64,000 nt of DNA from Glycomyces sambucus (GCF_900102815.1 NZ_FNGF01000002.1:62001-126000); one strand, 5' to 3'. Counted from the stretch's first letter, positions 11,201 through 17,474 are shown. Numbers and translations: made by a program. Notes: generated by a model not told the origin, from the sequence alone.

Positions 11201-11892
11201 CGACGCAGGCGATCGCGACCAGCCACGCCGTCAACGACCGCGGCATGTTCGAGCTGCGCTTCGAGGACGACCGCTTTCTGCCCTTCGAGGGCGCCGGCGC
11301 GGCCAGCGACTGGACGATCTCGCTCCCCAAGGCCCACAACCAGTTCGACTTCGCCTCGATCACCGACGTGGTGCTCCACCTCGACTACACCGCCCGCGCG
11401 GGCGGGCCGGGCCTGACCGACCTCGCGGTCGCCAACCTCGACGAGGTCCTGCCGTCCTCCGGCGCGGCCCTGTTCGCGCTGGACGAGCAGTTCGGCACCG
11501 CCTGGCACCGGATGCTGTTCCCCGAGGCCGAGGACGACCAGGAGCTGGTGTTCGCGCTCGGCCTGGAGCACCTGCCGTTCTGGGCCCGGGTCCGGGCCGC
11601 CTCCGCCCCGGTGAAGGTCGCCGCCGCCGACCTCGTGATCGACACCGCCCACACCGACGCGTTCACCGTCGAGTGGCGCCTGCCCGGCCAGGCGTCGGCC
11701 TCGGAGGTGCCGGGCGCGAACGACCCGGCGTTCGGAGGCGCCCCGCACTCGGCGGTCGCGCCCGTGCCGGCCCCGGCGATGCTGGGGGAGTGGCGGCTCA
11801 AGCTCAAGCGGGCGGTCGCGGCCGACTACACCGGACTGCTCGCCGAAGACGTCAGGCGCGCATACCTGTTGGTCCGATTCGACATCGGCTGA
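2284..11892 (+). CDS. Tc toxin TcA-like pore-forming subunit
   Basis: Encodes 3202 residues, in the size range of TcA subunits (about 2,500 or more) that form the pentameric translocation channel through which TcB-TcC cargo is injected. ATG 2284 follows an AGAGAGGA ribosome site. Order of domains: four peptidoglycan-binding-like repeats (about 48-350; patterns such as AVRRLQAGAGL and AVLAFQAAKHLPATG), a transthyretin-like beta domain (about 365-445), the VRP1/TcA signature DYCECGHCESVYGPAAYL (about 933), a neuraminidase-like region (about 1770-2150), a long helical part with coiled-coil stretches (about 2560-2850), and the TcB-binding C-terminus starting PEWLFDLDYPGHYRRRLKSV (about 2902). Codon use matches the neighbours. 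The peptidoglycan-binding N-terminus is an unusual addition. Family assignment is firm; target organism is unknown. Confidence 0.9.
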   Translation: MTQPKRHFSPDAIRKLALPVETAAAPPGADPDRTMAIQLPGFTEEPAGGDVAALQAALTRLRHPIDADELADVRLGPSTRDAVRRLQAGAGLIRSGVVTPETAGQIKRELEHRYFTDAPYRAAKIQGLLTALGHRIDPAEIADRKVGSTTAAAIQQFRARTKSRGVSWWLDEALVERLRAEALQARLGSRTQFGKAQRTLVRALAIAKLDVAVGADELASRQAGPGTQAALRAFQAKYRLPASGRFDLATMDKLDAVANSRPAPVKTLKVKSALGLATLKRQSKLNMRGGHVATAQKALAHFGYPVPMSEHGEARYGKATRKAVLAFQAAKHLPATGQLDGPTLKALNLDILAALPADKQPTARYRLRGSVRDALWRPVKGAKVRLAFRSLAGEGEPVGTRVTSESGFYDLPYDPPRDPQTKEVVKPLHLVVTFTGPDSAPLGSRILFNPTPIQWTNQTIGDRPYRGSSLYETQRAALDAVLGGMGVTDLVEDGERNDVTVAALEAGLTQYEVMRLVLSVRAAKHVGDPALGAALYFGFIAQGLPGTLPEELLAATDEWTRIDALTADTARGILLLGPEKQAEAFARAADGNLVPIALVRDEEAVLGALTTRSVGAVLAAPPLGGDASLKQLLDTSDLDAGHYDTVAAMLLQHGETSEAFWTDLTGAAADLGGHAVVADVAASMETAAIAGGHAPAAAHLKALADAPDLAGPRHLARLSTAEWDAVVAATGYPDDTPGDDPAGRAAHYARTLEATAAEHYPTTALIAELARTDGHGLTLVDQAAAFIDDHPDLELKATGLDAYVREHDLDLDADLRGELRVQQRAVRLAPNHKAGAALLAEHLHSAGQIAALDRAELAARLTAHEGVTDRDAANVHANAQIAYAHVLSQVATYRADLAPGQFHVFSGQTVTLADATGVLGDVPDLALLFGGLDYCECGHCESVYGPAAYLADLLRFLSTRPAKTTGTATILSVLQARRPDIDDLLLNCANTDTALPYIDLVNELLERAVPAAGPPAAQPQTTRTAAELRAVPEHLHAPAYETVKAARFPVRGAFNAWQEEARVILAHLGVPRHELMRLLGPATAPAHTSAAGEYFGLSTLDVQLVTVPAPGQAVQDDIWGTDTTDTESGVLPFLHHAGLTYTELLDLLDTAWIHGAGHVDLQRPDGTCLLEEQSLTGLDPDTYDRLHRFIRLWRHTSWTPAQLDRLLRAPGLGGGALDAQALRRLAAFAELAKRLRLAFEPALLLYGPLGTEPGPDGARSPYADLFLNPNLLDPLDPAFALPLPGTEPMDDHRPALAAAWQVGEADLDLLLARTGPNLTLADLTRPLRYATLANALRLPVAELLALVDLAAAEVPDPFADPFATTAFTDRHGEVAAAGLAVAELDWLLNDRPDAPFGQRTEAITEQLDALREGLRTTPADEVDGQIAATVAATFSLPDEQAVTLLDLLRPAGALREVFEHPDFTVQNEDGTYTHPLTEDHFGELYSAWRLLHKAAYLVRLMHIDAADLPWLMDRAAASGWLHPGSLPVAAADPAASMGEWRALAAWLVLRRRYPKPEETGWPEVFDAAAAGDPVADVRADVAALTGWSTADLEVLDSGNVTYYSDVDALTRARTALDALRRLGVPAAEALQWVDRDDDAGGAQRLAAEHLRQTMKSKYDTGAWLALMPELQDPLREARRDALTAYLVEHSLRTTAPTITAEGREWENPRHWKDSTDLQRWFLLDTEMTSVQLTSRLKQAISAVQMFAQRCLLNLELPLVRITAAQTADTTSLDSWSQWEWMSGYRLWEANRKVFLYPENWIEAELRDDKTPFFVELEDRLSQGELTDANAEEGYRDYLRKLVEVSHMQTLGITHEQHPGADRVHVVARSASQPSHCYYRSFDVAYGEWTGWERIDADIPADQVVPAVYRGRLHLFWLQFEEKTQQPKRQPPAEPSGSPSQTADPARTLEIELCWAERTPDGWTSRRTSGEKLIHPWQRPRSSYTLKPRHRANQLWLDVYISSSPEFNDARFYDEFTDSHERMTKRHYSVLHWPWHSSSFVFTGAVVDLKMKPMYGNYTRRSDGTLFTADSLWHVQTNFGEKGRGIKALASAERGPKLRKPATMRFANGRLGAVGSAVDLMIGFEDTRKLLSAARTPAELVMSPGHRQYNENATSPVIYQDRERAYWLKRTQVTTTTAFHYTGGGVGHWISVPVTTLAHRWFPFWHPHASAFLAALDTKGVEGLVTRAQQSIAPNAETQFSYGPMFGNVIDPTAQGGVDFTRGGAYAAYNWELFFHAPMLIAAKLTAEHRFEEAMRWYHRIFDPTSTDGPEAPQRYWVTKPFFDHTAEDYRQQRIESILGDIGDHLEELRAWKNHPFSPHTIARHRPVAYQKAIVMKYLDNLIGWADQEFRRDTLESINQAVLLYTLASEILGRRPEKVPAPERADKSYAQLTAESALDPFGNQDVAAILEGFAPPLDLTAEPAELGGGEPLPHLEVKYFGIPVNDKLTGYWDTVADRLFKVRHGLNIEGVFRQLPLFEPPLDPGMLVKAAAAGADLSSILGLFTATDTRYRFPVLAARCAQLLAELRALGEKLLRILETRDAEELVLLRASQEAALNRAIQTVRELQEDEAAASRAALEAGREAMNTRIAYHGSVVRMNAFELSAVTMQNLGLSRNQTSAIMSGVAGIANLIPDFSIGIAGFGGSPTVSMSIGGSNISGYLGNLASMVNGFAGMLHTGAGMAESQGRYTRQFDDHRFNRDLAANDLAQLEAQIAVAQLREQITAAETANHLQATADAEAIEDYLRDKYTSKQLYEWMLGKVSTVYFQAYQIAFDTAMLAQQSYQFELAEPDASFIQFGYWDSLRKGLLAPERLTNDLRRMESSYMEKRKRDLELTKHVSLAQVDPLALLALKTTGQAAVRLPEWLFDLDYPGHYRRRLKSVAVSVPCVVGPYTSINCTLTVTGNGVRLTDAVAGGYGDPLAGGDPRFWTSPVPTQAIATSHAVNDRGMFELRFEDDRFLPFEGAGAASDWTISLPKAHNQFDFASITDVVLHLDYTARAGGPGLTDLAVANLDEVLPSSGAALFALDEQFGTAWHRMLFPEAEDDQELVFALGLEHLPFWARVRAASAPVKVAAADLVIDTAHTDAFTVEWRLPGQASASEVPGANDPAFGGAPHSAVAPVPAPAMLGEWRLKLKRAVAADYTGLLAEDVRRAYLLVRFDIG

Positions 11893-11916
11893 ACAGCTGA
11901 TTCCTCCATTCGAGGA

Positions 11917-11947
11917 CCCGGACGCCTTGACCGCTAAGGCGTCCGGG
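11917..11947 (+). terminator. Hairpin after the TcA gene
   Basis: A perfect 12-bp stem (left arm CCCGGACGCCTT, 11917-11928; right arm 11936-11947) with a 7-nt loop lies 25 bp after the TcA stop codon. There is no long T tract, as is usual in actinomycetes. Confidence 0.8.
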
Positions 11948-12110
11948 CATTACAATTGAGAGGTCTCGGTGATACTTAAAGTTAGTGTATGGTGTGGACA
12001 AATAGTCTGTAGAAAGAAAAAGCGGTAGCAAAAGAAGGTCCTCGAGTCATTTTTAAGGCTTTCGTCGTTTCGGTTCGTTGCGGTGGGGCCTTTTTTCTTG
12101 CCCTGAAACC
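11948..12110. other. AT-rich gene-free stretch behind the Tc toxin gene
   Basis: The 401-bp gap 11893-12293 has no credible gene. After the terminator hairpin, about 150 bp are markedly AT-rich for this genome, with A/T runs near 12015-12035 and 12050-12100 including TTTTTT. A 30-bp unit beginning CCTGAAACC follows in two partial copies (12102 and 12132). Composition unlike the flanks suggests a promoter or small RNA remnant or the edge of acquired DNA. No further evidence is visible. Confidence 0.5.
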
Positions 12111-12186
12111 GCCGCCGCTGAAGCAGCCACTCCTGAAACCGACACCGCCGCAATGCGACCGACGACCACCACCGTTCACGCGGCCT

Positions 12187-12225
12187 CCGGTGCCCGCTCC
12201 TCGGATCCGGGGGAGCGGGCACCGG
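12187..12225. terminator. Strong 14-bp hairpin before the mini-DinB gene
   Basis: A perfect 14-bp stem (12187-12200 with 12212-12225; arm CCGGTGCCCGCTCC) with an 11-nt loop. It lies about 70 bp before the mini-DinB start and could insulate that gene from upstream transcription. Confidence 0.55.
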
Positions 12226-12281
12226 CTCGTCCGGCACCCGCCCGCGACGCGCCAGGTCGTCGAGCGCGCGGTCCGGCCCGC

Positions 12282-12287
12282 TACAGT
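12282..12287 (+). promoter_or_regulatory. -10 box of a likely leaderless transcript
   Basis: TACAGT sits exactly 6 nt before ATG 12294, leaving no room for a ribosome site. This is the geometry of actinobacterial leaderless mRNAs. Confidence 0.6.
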
Positions 12288-12293
12288 CCGGTC

Positions 12294-12833
12294 ATGACGA
12301 TCATCGACGCACAGGGCCGACCCGAGCCCCCGGTCGGCGGCGACGAGGCCGCGACGCTGCTCGGCTTCCTCGAATTCCACCGCGCCACCTTCGCCTGGAA
12401 GGTGAGCGGCCTGGACGCGGCGGGCCTGAACACCACCGTCGGCGCCTCCACGATGACGCTGGGCGGCATGATGAAGCACCTCGCGCTGGTCGAGATCAGC
12501 TGGTTCGCCGAGGACCTGTTCGGCCGCCCGATGGGCGAGCCGTGGGACTCCGTGGACTGGAAGGCCGACCGCGACTGGGACTGGCACTCCGCCGCCGGCG
12601 ACACCCCCGAAGCGCTCCTCGCCCTGTGGGAGCGGGAGGTCGACCGCGTGCGCGCCCTCACCGCCGAGGCGATGGCCGACGGCGGGCTCGACCGCCTGGC
12701 CGTGCGCACCTGGAAGGACGGTCGCACGCCGACCCTGCGCTGGCTCCTGGTCCACATGATCGAGGAGTACGCGCGCCACAACGGCCACGCCGACCTCATC
12801 CGCGAGGCGGTCGACGGCCGGACCGGCGAGTAG
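12294..12833 (+). CDS. Mini-DinB / DUF664 family protein
   Basis: A 179-residue four-helix DinB-like protein. The start is set by a TACAGT -10 box 6 nt upstream; the frame extends further left but the extra codons are low-complexity. Conserved DUF664 features are GGMMKHLALVEISWF (near residue 60), a Trp-rich middle and a C-terminal HMIEEYARHNGHADLIRE. The three spaced histidines are the likely metal-site ligands of this superfamily. DinB-like proteins in actinomycetes include mycothiol-dependent transferases, but no substrate can be read here. The gene converges with the winged-helix gene with a 1-bp gap between stop codons. Confidence 0.85.
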   Translation: MTIIDAQGRPEPPVGGDEAATLLGFLEFHRATFAWKVSGLDAAGLNTTVGASTMTLGGMMKHLALVEISWFAEDLFGRPMGEPWDSVDWKADRDWDWHSAAGDTPEALLALWEREVDRVRALTAEAMADGGLDRLAVRTWKDGRTPTLRWLLVHMIEEYARHNGHADLIREAVDGRTGE

Positions 12834-12834
12834 G

Positions 12835-13917
12835 TCAGGCCGCGTACTCGACGCCCGTGAGGGCGGCTCCGCGGAACGCGGCCAGCCGCTCGGCCTCGGC
12901 CTCCACCGACGTCCGCTCGGCGGCGGTGAGCCGGCCCCACGGCTCCAGGAGGACCGTGAACCGCTTCCCGGACTTGCGTGGCCGCCACAGCCCCGCGATC
13001 CGGCCGCCCGCCAGGAGCGCGCCGGGGCGCCCGAGGACCGGCCACAGCGCCTTCGCCTTCGCGGGGTCGTCCACGAGGAGTCTGCGGTCGCGCGACTGGA
13101 GCAGCAGGTCGTAGGGGCCGACGAGCCGCACCGCCTCGGCGTCGGCCTCGCGCAGCGCCGCCTCGTCCCCGGCGAGGATCCACCGCGGCTCGCCCGCGAC
13201 CTCGATCTCGACGGCGTCCTCGGGCCAGTGCGCCTTGACCTCCTTGACGGGCGAGTCGACGTACTCGGCGACCTCCTTGACCGTGGCCGGCCCGCACAGG
13301 TGCAGGTACGCCCGGACCGGGTCGAGCCGGTCGGGGAACGTCGTGCCTGCCTCGAACCCCTTGGCGGGCTTGAGGACCGGCGGCGAGGTGTGCGGCTCCA
13401 GCTCGAGTCCGGCGCGGACGGCGGCGAGCCGGAACGGCATCTCGTACAGGTGCACCGCGTCGCAGGACCGGCAGAACCGCTGGTACGGCTCCGGCAGCGT
13501 CTCGTGGAGCCGGCCCGAGACGTCGCCTTTCACCATGGGGGCCTTGACGGTCGCGCGCATCTCGGCGGCGACCGTGTCGAGGGCCTCCAGGATCGGGATG
13601 CCCGCGGCCTTGAGCGGCTTGGAGGCGTCGAAGATCCGCTTGGCCGCGTCGGCGTCCGACCACGGGGCGACGGCCGCGGCGACCGCGTTCAGGTCGGACC
13701 GCCGGTACGCGTGCGGGGCGCCGCGCAGGGTCCACAGCCAGACCAGGTTCGCCTCGTCGGCGTCGAGTCCGCGCACCGCCAGCGCCCACATCGCCCCGTC
13801 TGGCCCGGTCTCCTGGGCGCCGAGGTCGAGGACCGCGGTGTCGGCGAGCGTGCCGTCCTCGCGGTCGAGCTGCTGGACGCGGGTGCGGTAGCGGACCACC
13901 TGTCGGCTGTCGATCAT
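12835..13917 (-). CDS. Winged-helix DNA-binding domain protein (HTH_42 type)
   Basis: A 360-residue protein of the HTH_42/YcaQ-related group, recognised by the N-terminal pattern AVLDLGAQETGPDGAMWALAVRG and LWTLRGAPHAYRR (about 27-75), and by C-terminal LLLQSRDRRLLVDD with a GRIAGLWRPRKSGKRF strand pair. Relatives are often called winged-helix proteins; YcaQ itself is a DNA-crosslink glycosylase, so a DNA repair role is possible but not shown. ATG 13917 is chosen because it gives the usual N-terminus and has a TACGGT -10-like box 6 nt upstream, implying a leaderless message. It is convergent with the mini-DinB gene. Confidence 0.82.
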   Translation of the reverse strand: MIDSRQVVRYRTRVQQLDREDGTLADTAVLDLGAQETGPDGAMWALAVRGLDADEANLVWLWTLRGAPHAYRRSDLNAVAAAVAPWSDADAAKRIFDASKPLKAAGIPILEALDTVAAEMRATVKAPMVKGDVSGRLHETLPEPYQRFCRSCDAVHLYEMPFRLAAVRAGLELEPHTSPPVLKPAKGFEAGTTFPDRLDPVRAYLHLCGPATVKEVAEYVDSPVKEVKAHWPEDAVEIEVAGEPRWILAGDEAALREADAEAVRLVGPYDLLLQSRDRRLLVDDPAKAKALWPVLGRPGALLAGGRIAGLWRPRKSGKRFTVLLEPWGRLTAAERTSVEAEAERLAAFRGAALTGVEYAA

Positions 13918-14040
13918 GACCTCACCGTATCCCCGCGCGCCGACACCGGTCCGGGAACGGCGTCCCGCGGCGATGAATCCGGGCGGTTCGCCTCGTCTGC
14001 ACCTACGAGAGCCCGACATCCCTCGGAAGGACGAGACACC

Positions 14041-14505
14041 ATGAGCACCAACGAGATTGCCCCCAACGACCTTGCCTCCGGCGACGCCGCCGCCGACGAT
14101 TCCGCCGCGGGCGCCGCCGCCCGCCCCGGACGCGGCCCGCACGTCGCCTTCTGGGTCCTCCAGGCCCTCGCGGCCGCCTTCATCATCGTCGCCTCGGGCA
14201 CCCCGAAGCTGCTCGGCGCCGAGTCCGCGGCGGCGGGCTTCGACCTCATCGGCTGGGGCGACTGGTTCATGTACGCGATCGGGGCCCTGGAAGTCGCCGG
14301 CGGGGTCGGCCTGTTGATCCCGCGCCTGTCCGGTCTGGCCGCGACCTGCCTGGGCCTGCTCATGATCGGCGCCGCGATCTTCAACGCCACGATCCTGGAC
14401 TTCCCGGTCGTCACCCCGCTGATCCTGCTCGTGGTGTTCGCCGCGATCGCGTGGGTGCGCCGCTCCCAGACCCGCCGCCTCTTCACCGAGGGCTTCACGT
14501 CCTGA
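14041..14505 (+). CDS. DoxX family membrane protein
   Basis: 154 residues. A 35-residue acidic and alanine-rich N-terminus precedes four predicted membrane helices (about 36-55, 72-95, 100-118, 121-138). The DoxX hallmarks are the first helix followed by SGTPKLLG and the IGALEVAGGVGLLIP motif. DoxX/DUF4870-like proteins are small quinone-associated or redox-stress membrane proteins, but their exact role is unsettled. A GGAAGGAC ribosome site precedes ATG 14041. It is transcribed divergently from the winged-helix gene and ends in a strong hairpin. Confidence 0.85.
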   Translation: MSTNEIAPNDLASGDAAADDSAAGAAARPGRGPHVAFWVLQALAAAFIIVASGTPKLLGAESAAAGFDLIGWGDWFMYAIGALEVAGGVGLLIPRLSGLAATCLGLLMIGAAIFNATILDFPVVTPLILLVVFAAIAWVRRSQTRRLFTEGFTS

Positions 14506-14517
14506 ACGGGACGCGCG

Positions 14518-14546
14518 GAGGGCCGGTGGCATCGCCACCGGCCCTC
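14518..14546 (+). terminator. Terminator hairpin after the DoxX gene
   Basis: A perfect stem of 12-13 bp (arm GAGGGCCGGTGG, 14518-14529; partner ending 14546) with a tiny loop, 12 bp after the stop codon. Confidence 0.8.
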
Positions 14547-14560
14547 GCTCGTGCGAGAGG

Positions 14561-14598
14561 GGAGGGGCCGCCCGGATTGCAGGCGGGGCGGCCCCTCC
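14561..14598 (-). terminator. Terminator hairpin of the HtaA operon
   Basis: A 13-bp perfect stem (14561-14573 with 14586-14598; arm GGAGGGGCCGCCC) lies 12 bp past the stop of the leftward LPVTG HtaA gene. Together with the neighbouring hairpin it separates two convergent genes. Confidence 0.75.
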
Positions 14599-14610
14599 GT
14601 GTGAGTGAGG

Positions 14611-15954
14611 CTAGGGCTGGAGCGCGCGGCGGCGCGCCAGGACCATGACCGCCGCGCCGCCGGCGAGGAGCGCGCCGGCCGCGGCGATGAACAAGGTCAG
14701 CGGGGAACCGGTGACCGGGAGCTTCGGCGAGCCCGCGCCGGAGGCGCCGGTCGTGGTCTCCTCGCCGCCGCCACCGCCGCCGGGGTTGCCGGTCGGCTCG
14801 CAGGTGGTGTCGGGGGCGCCGTCGACCGCGACGCTGAACGACAGCGCGTCGAGCTCGGAGCCCGCCGGGTAGAACCCGCCGAACCAGTCCACCCCGTCGG
14901 CCGCGACCACGGCCGCCGCACCGGAGACCGCGACGACGCCGTCCTCGATCGCGAGCTCGTCGACCGCCACGTCGGCGATCCGGGTGTCGCCGGAGAACAC
15001 CGCGAGGCCGCCGTCGGTGGACTTGACGCTCACGTCGGCCAGGTCGAGGTCGAGTTCGCCCTCGTGGCCGTAGAAGTTGACCCCGCCCGCGAAGGCGGCG
15101 TCGAGGCTGCACGTCTCGGCCGCGAAGGTGCCCGAGGCGTCGGGGAAGCGGTAGGTCCCGTCCTCGTTCTCCGCGGCCGGTTCCTGGACGGTGATCTCGC
15201 CGTTCGCGATCGGGCCGGTGACGTAGTCCCGGAAGGACTCCTTGACGCCCCAGTCGGCGTCGCCGCCGGTGACGTCGTAGACCTCGCCGCCCGGCTCCTC
15301 CGTGGTCGGGGCCTCGGAGCTCGACTCCTCCTCGGAGGGCTCCTCGGTCAGGTCGGCCTCGTAGGCGATCGTGATCGGGTCGAGGGCCGCTCCGGCCTGG
15401 TAGAACCCGGCGAACGCCTCGGCGCCGTCGGCGGTCAGGGTCACGGGGGCGTCGGTGAGGGTGGTGAACCCGTCGACCCAGGTCCACTGGCCCACTTCGA
15501 AGTCGGCGAAGTGGACGTCCTCGAAGACCTCCCCGTTGGAGGTCACGTCGGCGTAGATCGCGCCCGTGTAGCCCACGGTGTCGCTGACGGTCGCGACGTT
15601 CTCGATGAGGAGGTCGAGCGCGCCGTGGTGGCCGGTGAAGCGGACGCCGCCGCCGGACTCGGTCGCGGTGGTCTGGGTCGTCTGGTCGAGCGTGCCGGTG
15701 ACGGGCGCGAAGGTGAAGGTGCCGTCCCCGTTCTGGGCGGCGCCGTCCACGACCTCGATCGCACCGCCCGCGATGGGGCCGGTCACGTAGTTGCGGAAGG
15801 TCTCCTTGACGCCCCAGGTGACCGAACCGTCCACGATGGGGTAAGCGGCGGGCTCCTGGGCCTGGGCGGGGAGGGCGGCGAGTCCGAGGACCGTGCCGGC
15901 GCCCAGTGCGACCGCGGACAGGACCGCGAGGCGCTTTCTGACGGGGGCTCTCAT
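14611..15954 (-). CDS. HtaA-domain haem-binding protein with LPVTG sortase signal
   Basis: 447 residues. A Sec signal peptide (about 1-32, ending PAQAQ) is followed by two HtaA (conserved region) domains, about 43-200 and 228-390. Each carries the Tyr and His that ligate haem in corynebacterial HtaA: Y56 and H109 in the first, Y244 and H297 in the second (motifs FRNYVTG/FTGHHG and FRDYVTG/FYGHEG). The tail has LPVTG (about 412-416), a hydrophobic segment and RRRA, a classic cell-wall sortase signal. The protein should be wall-anchored and catch haem for transfer inward. It starts 3 bp after the stop of the upstream htaA-like gene, whose last codons supply the AAGGAG ribosome site, so the two form an operon. 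No sortase gene is in the window. Confidence 0.9.
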   Translation of the reverse strand: MRAPVRKRLAVLSAVALGAGTVLGLAALPAQAQEPAAYPIVDGSVTWGVKETFRNYVTGPIAGGAIEVVDGAAQNGDGTFTFAPVTGTLDQTTQTTATESGGGVRFTGHHGALDLLIENVATVSDTVGYTGAIYADVTSNGEVFEDVHFADFEVGQWTWVDGFTTLTDAPVTLTADGAEAFAGFYQAGAALDPITIAYEADLTEEPSEEESSSEAPTTEEPGGEVYDVTGGDADWGVKESFRDYVTGPIANGEITVQEPAAENEDGTYRFPDASGTFAAETCSLDAAFAGGVNFYGHEGELDLDLADVSVKSTDGGLAVFSGDTRIADVAVDELAIEDGVVAVSGAAAVVAADGVDWFGGFYPAGSELDALSFSVAVDGAPDTTCEPTGNPGGGGGGEETTTGASGAGSPKLPVTGSPLTLFIAAAGALLAGGAAVMVLARRRALQP

Positions 15955-15957
15955 GGG

Positions 15958-17334
15958 TCATTTCTCCTTGTCGTTCGCCGGGGCGGCGTCGCCGCCGGTC
16001 CCGGCCGCTTCGGGGGTGTCCTCTTCTTCAGGGGTGCCCGCGGAGGGGGCGGCCTCCGGGGTGGCTTCGGATCGCTTGCGGCGCTGGACGACCGCGACGA
16101 CCGCGGCTCCGGCGCCGAGGAGGAGCGCAACGGCGGCGGGGACGGTCCACACCAGCGGGTCCACGCCGTCCTCAGTGGACGCCTCGTCGGCGCTCGTCGC
16201 CTCGCTCGCGCCGGTCTCGACCGGGGCGGGGTCCGAGCCGAGGTCGGGCAGGGCCGGCAGTATCGCGTCAGCGGTGAGCGGCACGGCGATGAGCAGCGGG
16301 TCCATGGGGTCTCCGGCCTGGTAGAACCCGCCGAAGACGGGCACCGCCGCTTCGGTGAGGACCGTGGGGACGTCCTCGGCGAGCAGCACGCCGCCGGTCT
16401 CGACCAGCTCGGCCGTGAAGGCCACCAGGTCGACGCGGGTCCCGGCGACCTCGGCCGAGAGCACGCCCTTCCCGTCGGTCGCGGTGACGACCGGGTCGGT
16501 GATCGCGAGGTCCACATCGGTCCCGGTGAACGCGACGGTGCCCTGGAACGCGAGCTCGTAGTCGCGCGCGGTGGCGGTGCCCGCGCCCTCGGCGAAGCGG
16601 AAGACCGCGCCGCCGTCTGCCGCGCCGTCGGCGACGGTCCATGCGCCCGCGGCGATGTCGCCGGACACGTAGTCGCGCCACGAGGTGCGCACGCCCCAGT
16701 CCACGACCGCGCCGGCCACGGTGCCGCCGGGCGCCTCGGTGGTCGCGGCCTCGCTCGGCTCCTCGGTCTCCGCGGGCGCGGCGGCCACGTCGGCGCTGAA
16801 GGACACGGGGTCGAGCTCCTGGCCCGCCTCGTAGTACCCGGCGAACGCGGCGGCGCCGTTGGCGGTGAGCGTGGCGCCGGCGCCGCTGACGGAGACGGTG
16901 CCGCCGGAGGCTTCGAGGCTCGCGCCGCCCAGGCTCGCCATGTCGGTGCGGGTGCCGTTGACGTACACGTAGAGCGTTCCGGACGAGCCGGAGTACTCCA
17001 CTGACGGGTTCGCGAACGTGAGGTCGAGTTCGCCGTCGTGCCCCCAGAAGTAGACCCAGCCCTGGTAGTCGACGACGGCGGTGCCGTCCTCGTACGCGCC
17101 GGAGGCGGAGTGGAACCGGTAGTCCCCGTCCACGGTGGACGCGCCGTCGCCGGTCCGCACCTCGCCCTGGGCGATCGAGCCGGTGATGTAGGTCCGGAAC
17201 GACTCCTTGACGCCCCAGTCGAGGCGGCCTCCGGAGAGGTCGTCGGCGCTCGCGGGGGCGGCCCACAGCAGGAGCGTGGCGACCAGGGCCGCGGCCGCGG
17301 TCAGTGCTCCCGCGATGCGGGTGGCGTGGGGCAT
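15958..17334 (-). CDS. htaA: HtaA-type membrane-anchored haem-binding protein
   Basis: 458 residues beginning at ATG 17334, behind a GGAGGT ribosome site; a longer frame upstream would spoil the signal peptide (1-30, ending ASA). Two HtaA domains are visible (about 33-183 and 205-355), then a Glu/Thr-rich stretch, one membrane helix (about 385-408) and an acidic cytoplasmic tail. Domain 1 keeps the haem ligands Y49 (FRTYITG) and H99 (FWGHDG). Domain 2 keeps Y222 (WRDYVSG), but the His position is T272 (FTGTDV), so it may bind haem weakly or not at all. It is first gene of the leftward HtaA operon, divergent from hmuTUV across two iron-box-like sequences. This layout is known from Corynebacterium haem uptake. 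Confidence 0.9.
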   Translation of the reverse strand: MPHATRIAGALTAAAALVATLLLWAAPASADDLSGGRLDWGVKESFRTYITGSIAQGEVRTGDGASTVDGDYRFHSASGAYEDGTAVVDYQGWVYFWGHDGELDLTFANPSVEYSGSSGTLYVYVNGTRTDMASLGGASLEASGGTVSVSGAGATLTANGAAAFAGYYEAGQELDPVSFSADVAAAPAETEEPSEAATTEAPGGTVAGAVVDWGVRTSWRDYVSGDIAAGAWTVADGAADGGAVFRFAEGAGTATARDYELAFQGTVAFTGTDVDLAITDPVVTATDGKGVLSAEVAGTRVDLVAFTAELVETGGVLLAEDVPTVLTEAAVPVFGGFYQAGDPMDPLLIAVPLTADAILPALPDLGSDPAPVETGASEATSADEASTEDGVDPLVWTVPAAVALLLGAGAAVVAVVQRRKRSEATPEAAPSAGTPEEEDTPEAAGTGGDAAPANDKEK

Positions 17335-17362
17335 GGGGGGAACCTCCGTATTCACATTCAAC

Positions 17363-17381
17363 GAAGGCAAGGCTAACCTAA
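17363..17381. promoter_or_regulatory. DtxR/IdeR-type iron box 1
   Basis: The 19-bp sequence matches the consensus TTAGGTTAGSCTAACCTAA at 15 of 19 positions, including the whole right half GGCTAACCTAA. It lies 29 bp upstream of the htaA start. Iron-dependent repression of both divergent operons is inferred. Confidence 0.75.
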
Positions 17382-17406
17382 GTTCCATGCATCGAGCAAA
17401 GGGGGT

Positions 17407-17422
17407 GCTAACAATAGTTAGC
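17407..17422. promoter_or_regulatory. Small palindrome between the iron boxes
   Basis: GCTAAC, 4 nt, GTTAGC: a perfect inverted repeat overlapping the start of iron box 2. Its half-sites resemble the GTTAG/CTAAC halves of DtxR-family operators, so it could be an extra regulator contact. Confidence 0.45.
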
Positions 17423-17436
17423 GAAGCCTAACCTAT
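17418..17436. promoter_or_regulatory. DtxR/IdeR-type iron box 2
   Basis: A second match to the 19-bp iron-box consensus (15 of 19; right half GCCTAACCTAT), 39 bp before the hmuT start codon and so placed for control of hmuTUV. Confidence 0.7.
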
Positions 17437-17474
17437 GCTCGATCGGCCGCCCGACCACAGAACTGGAGACGCCC

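Noticed and set aside
11950-12237. A 95-codon minus-strand frame in the AT-rich region
   Set aside because: Its composition (Phe/Lys/Thr-rich then Arg-rich) follows the local base bias, there is no ribosome site, and it crosses the strong hairpin at 12187-12225.
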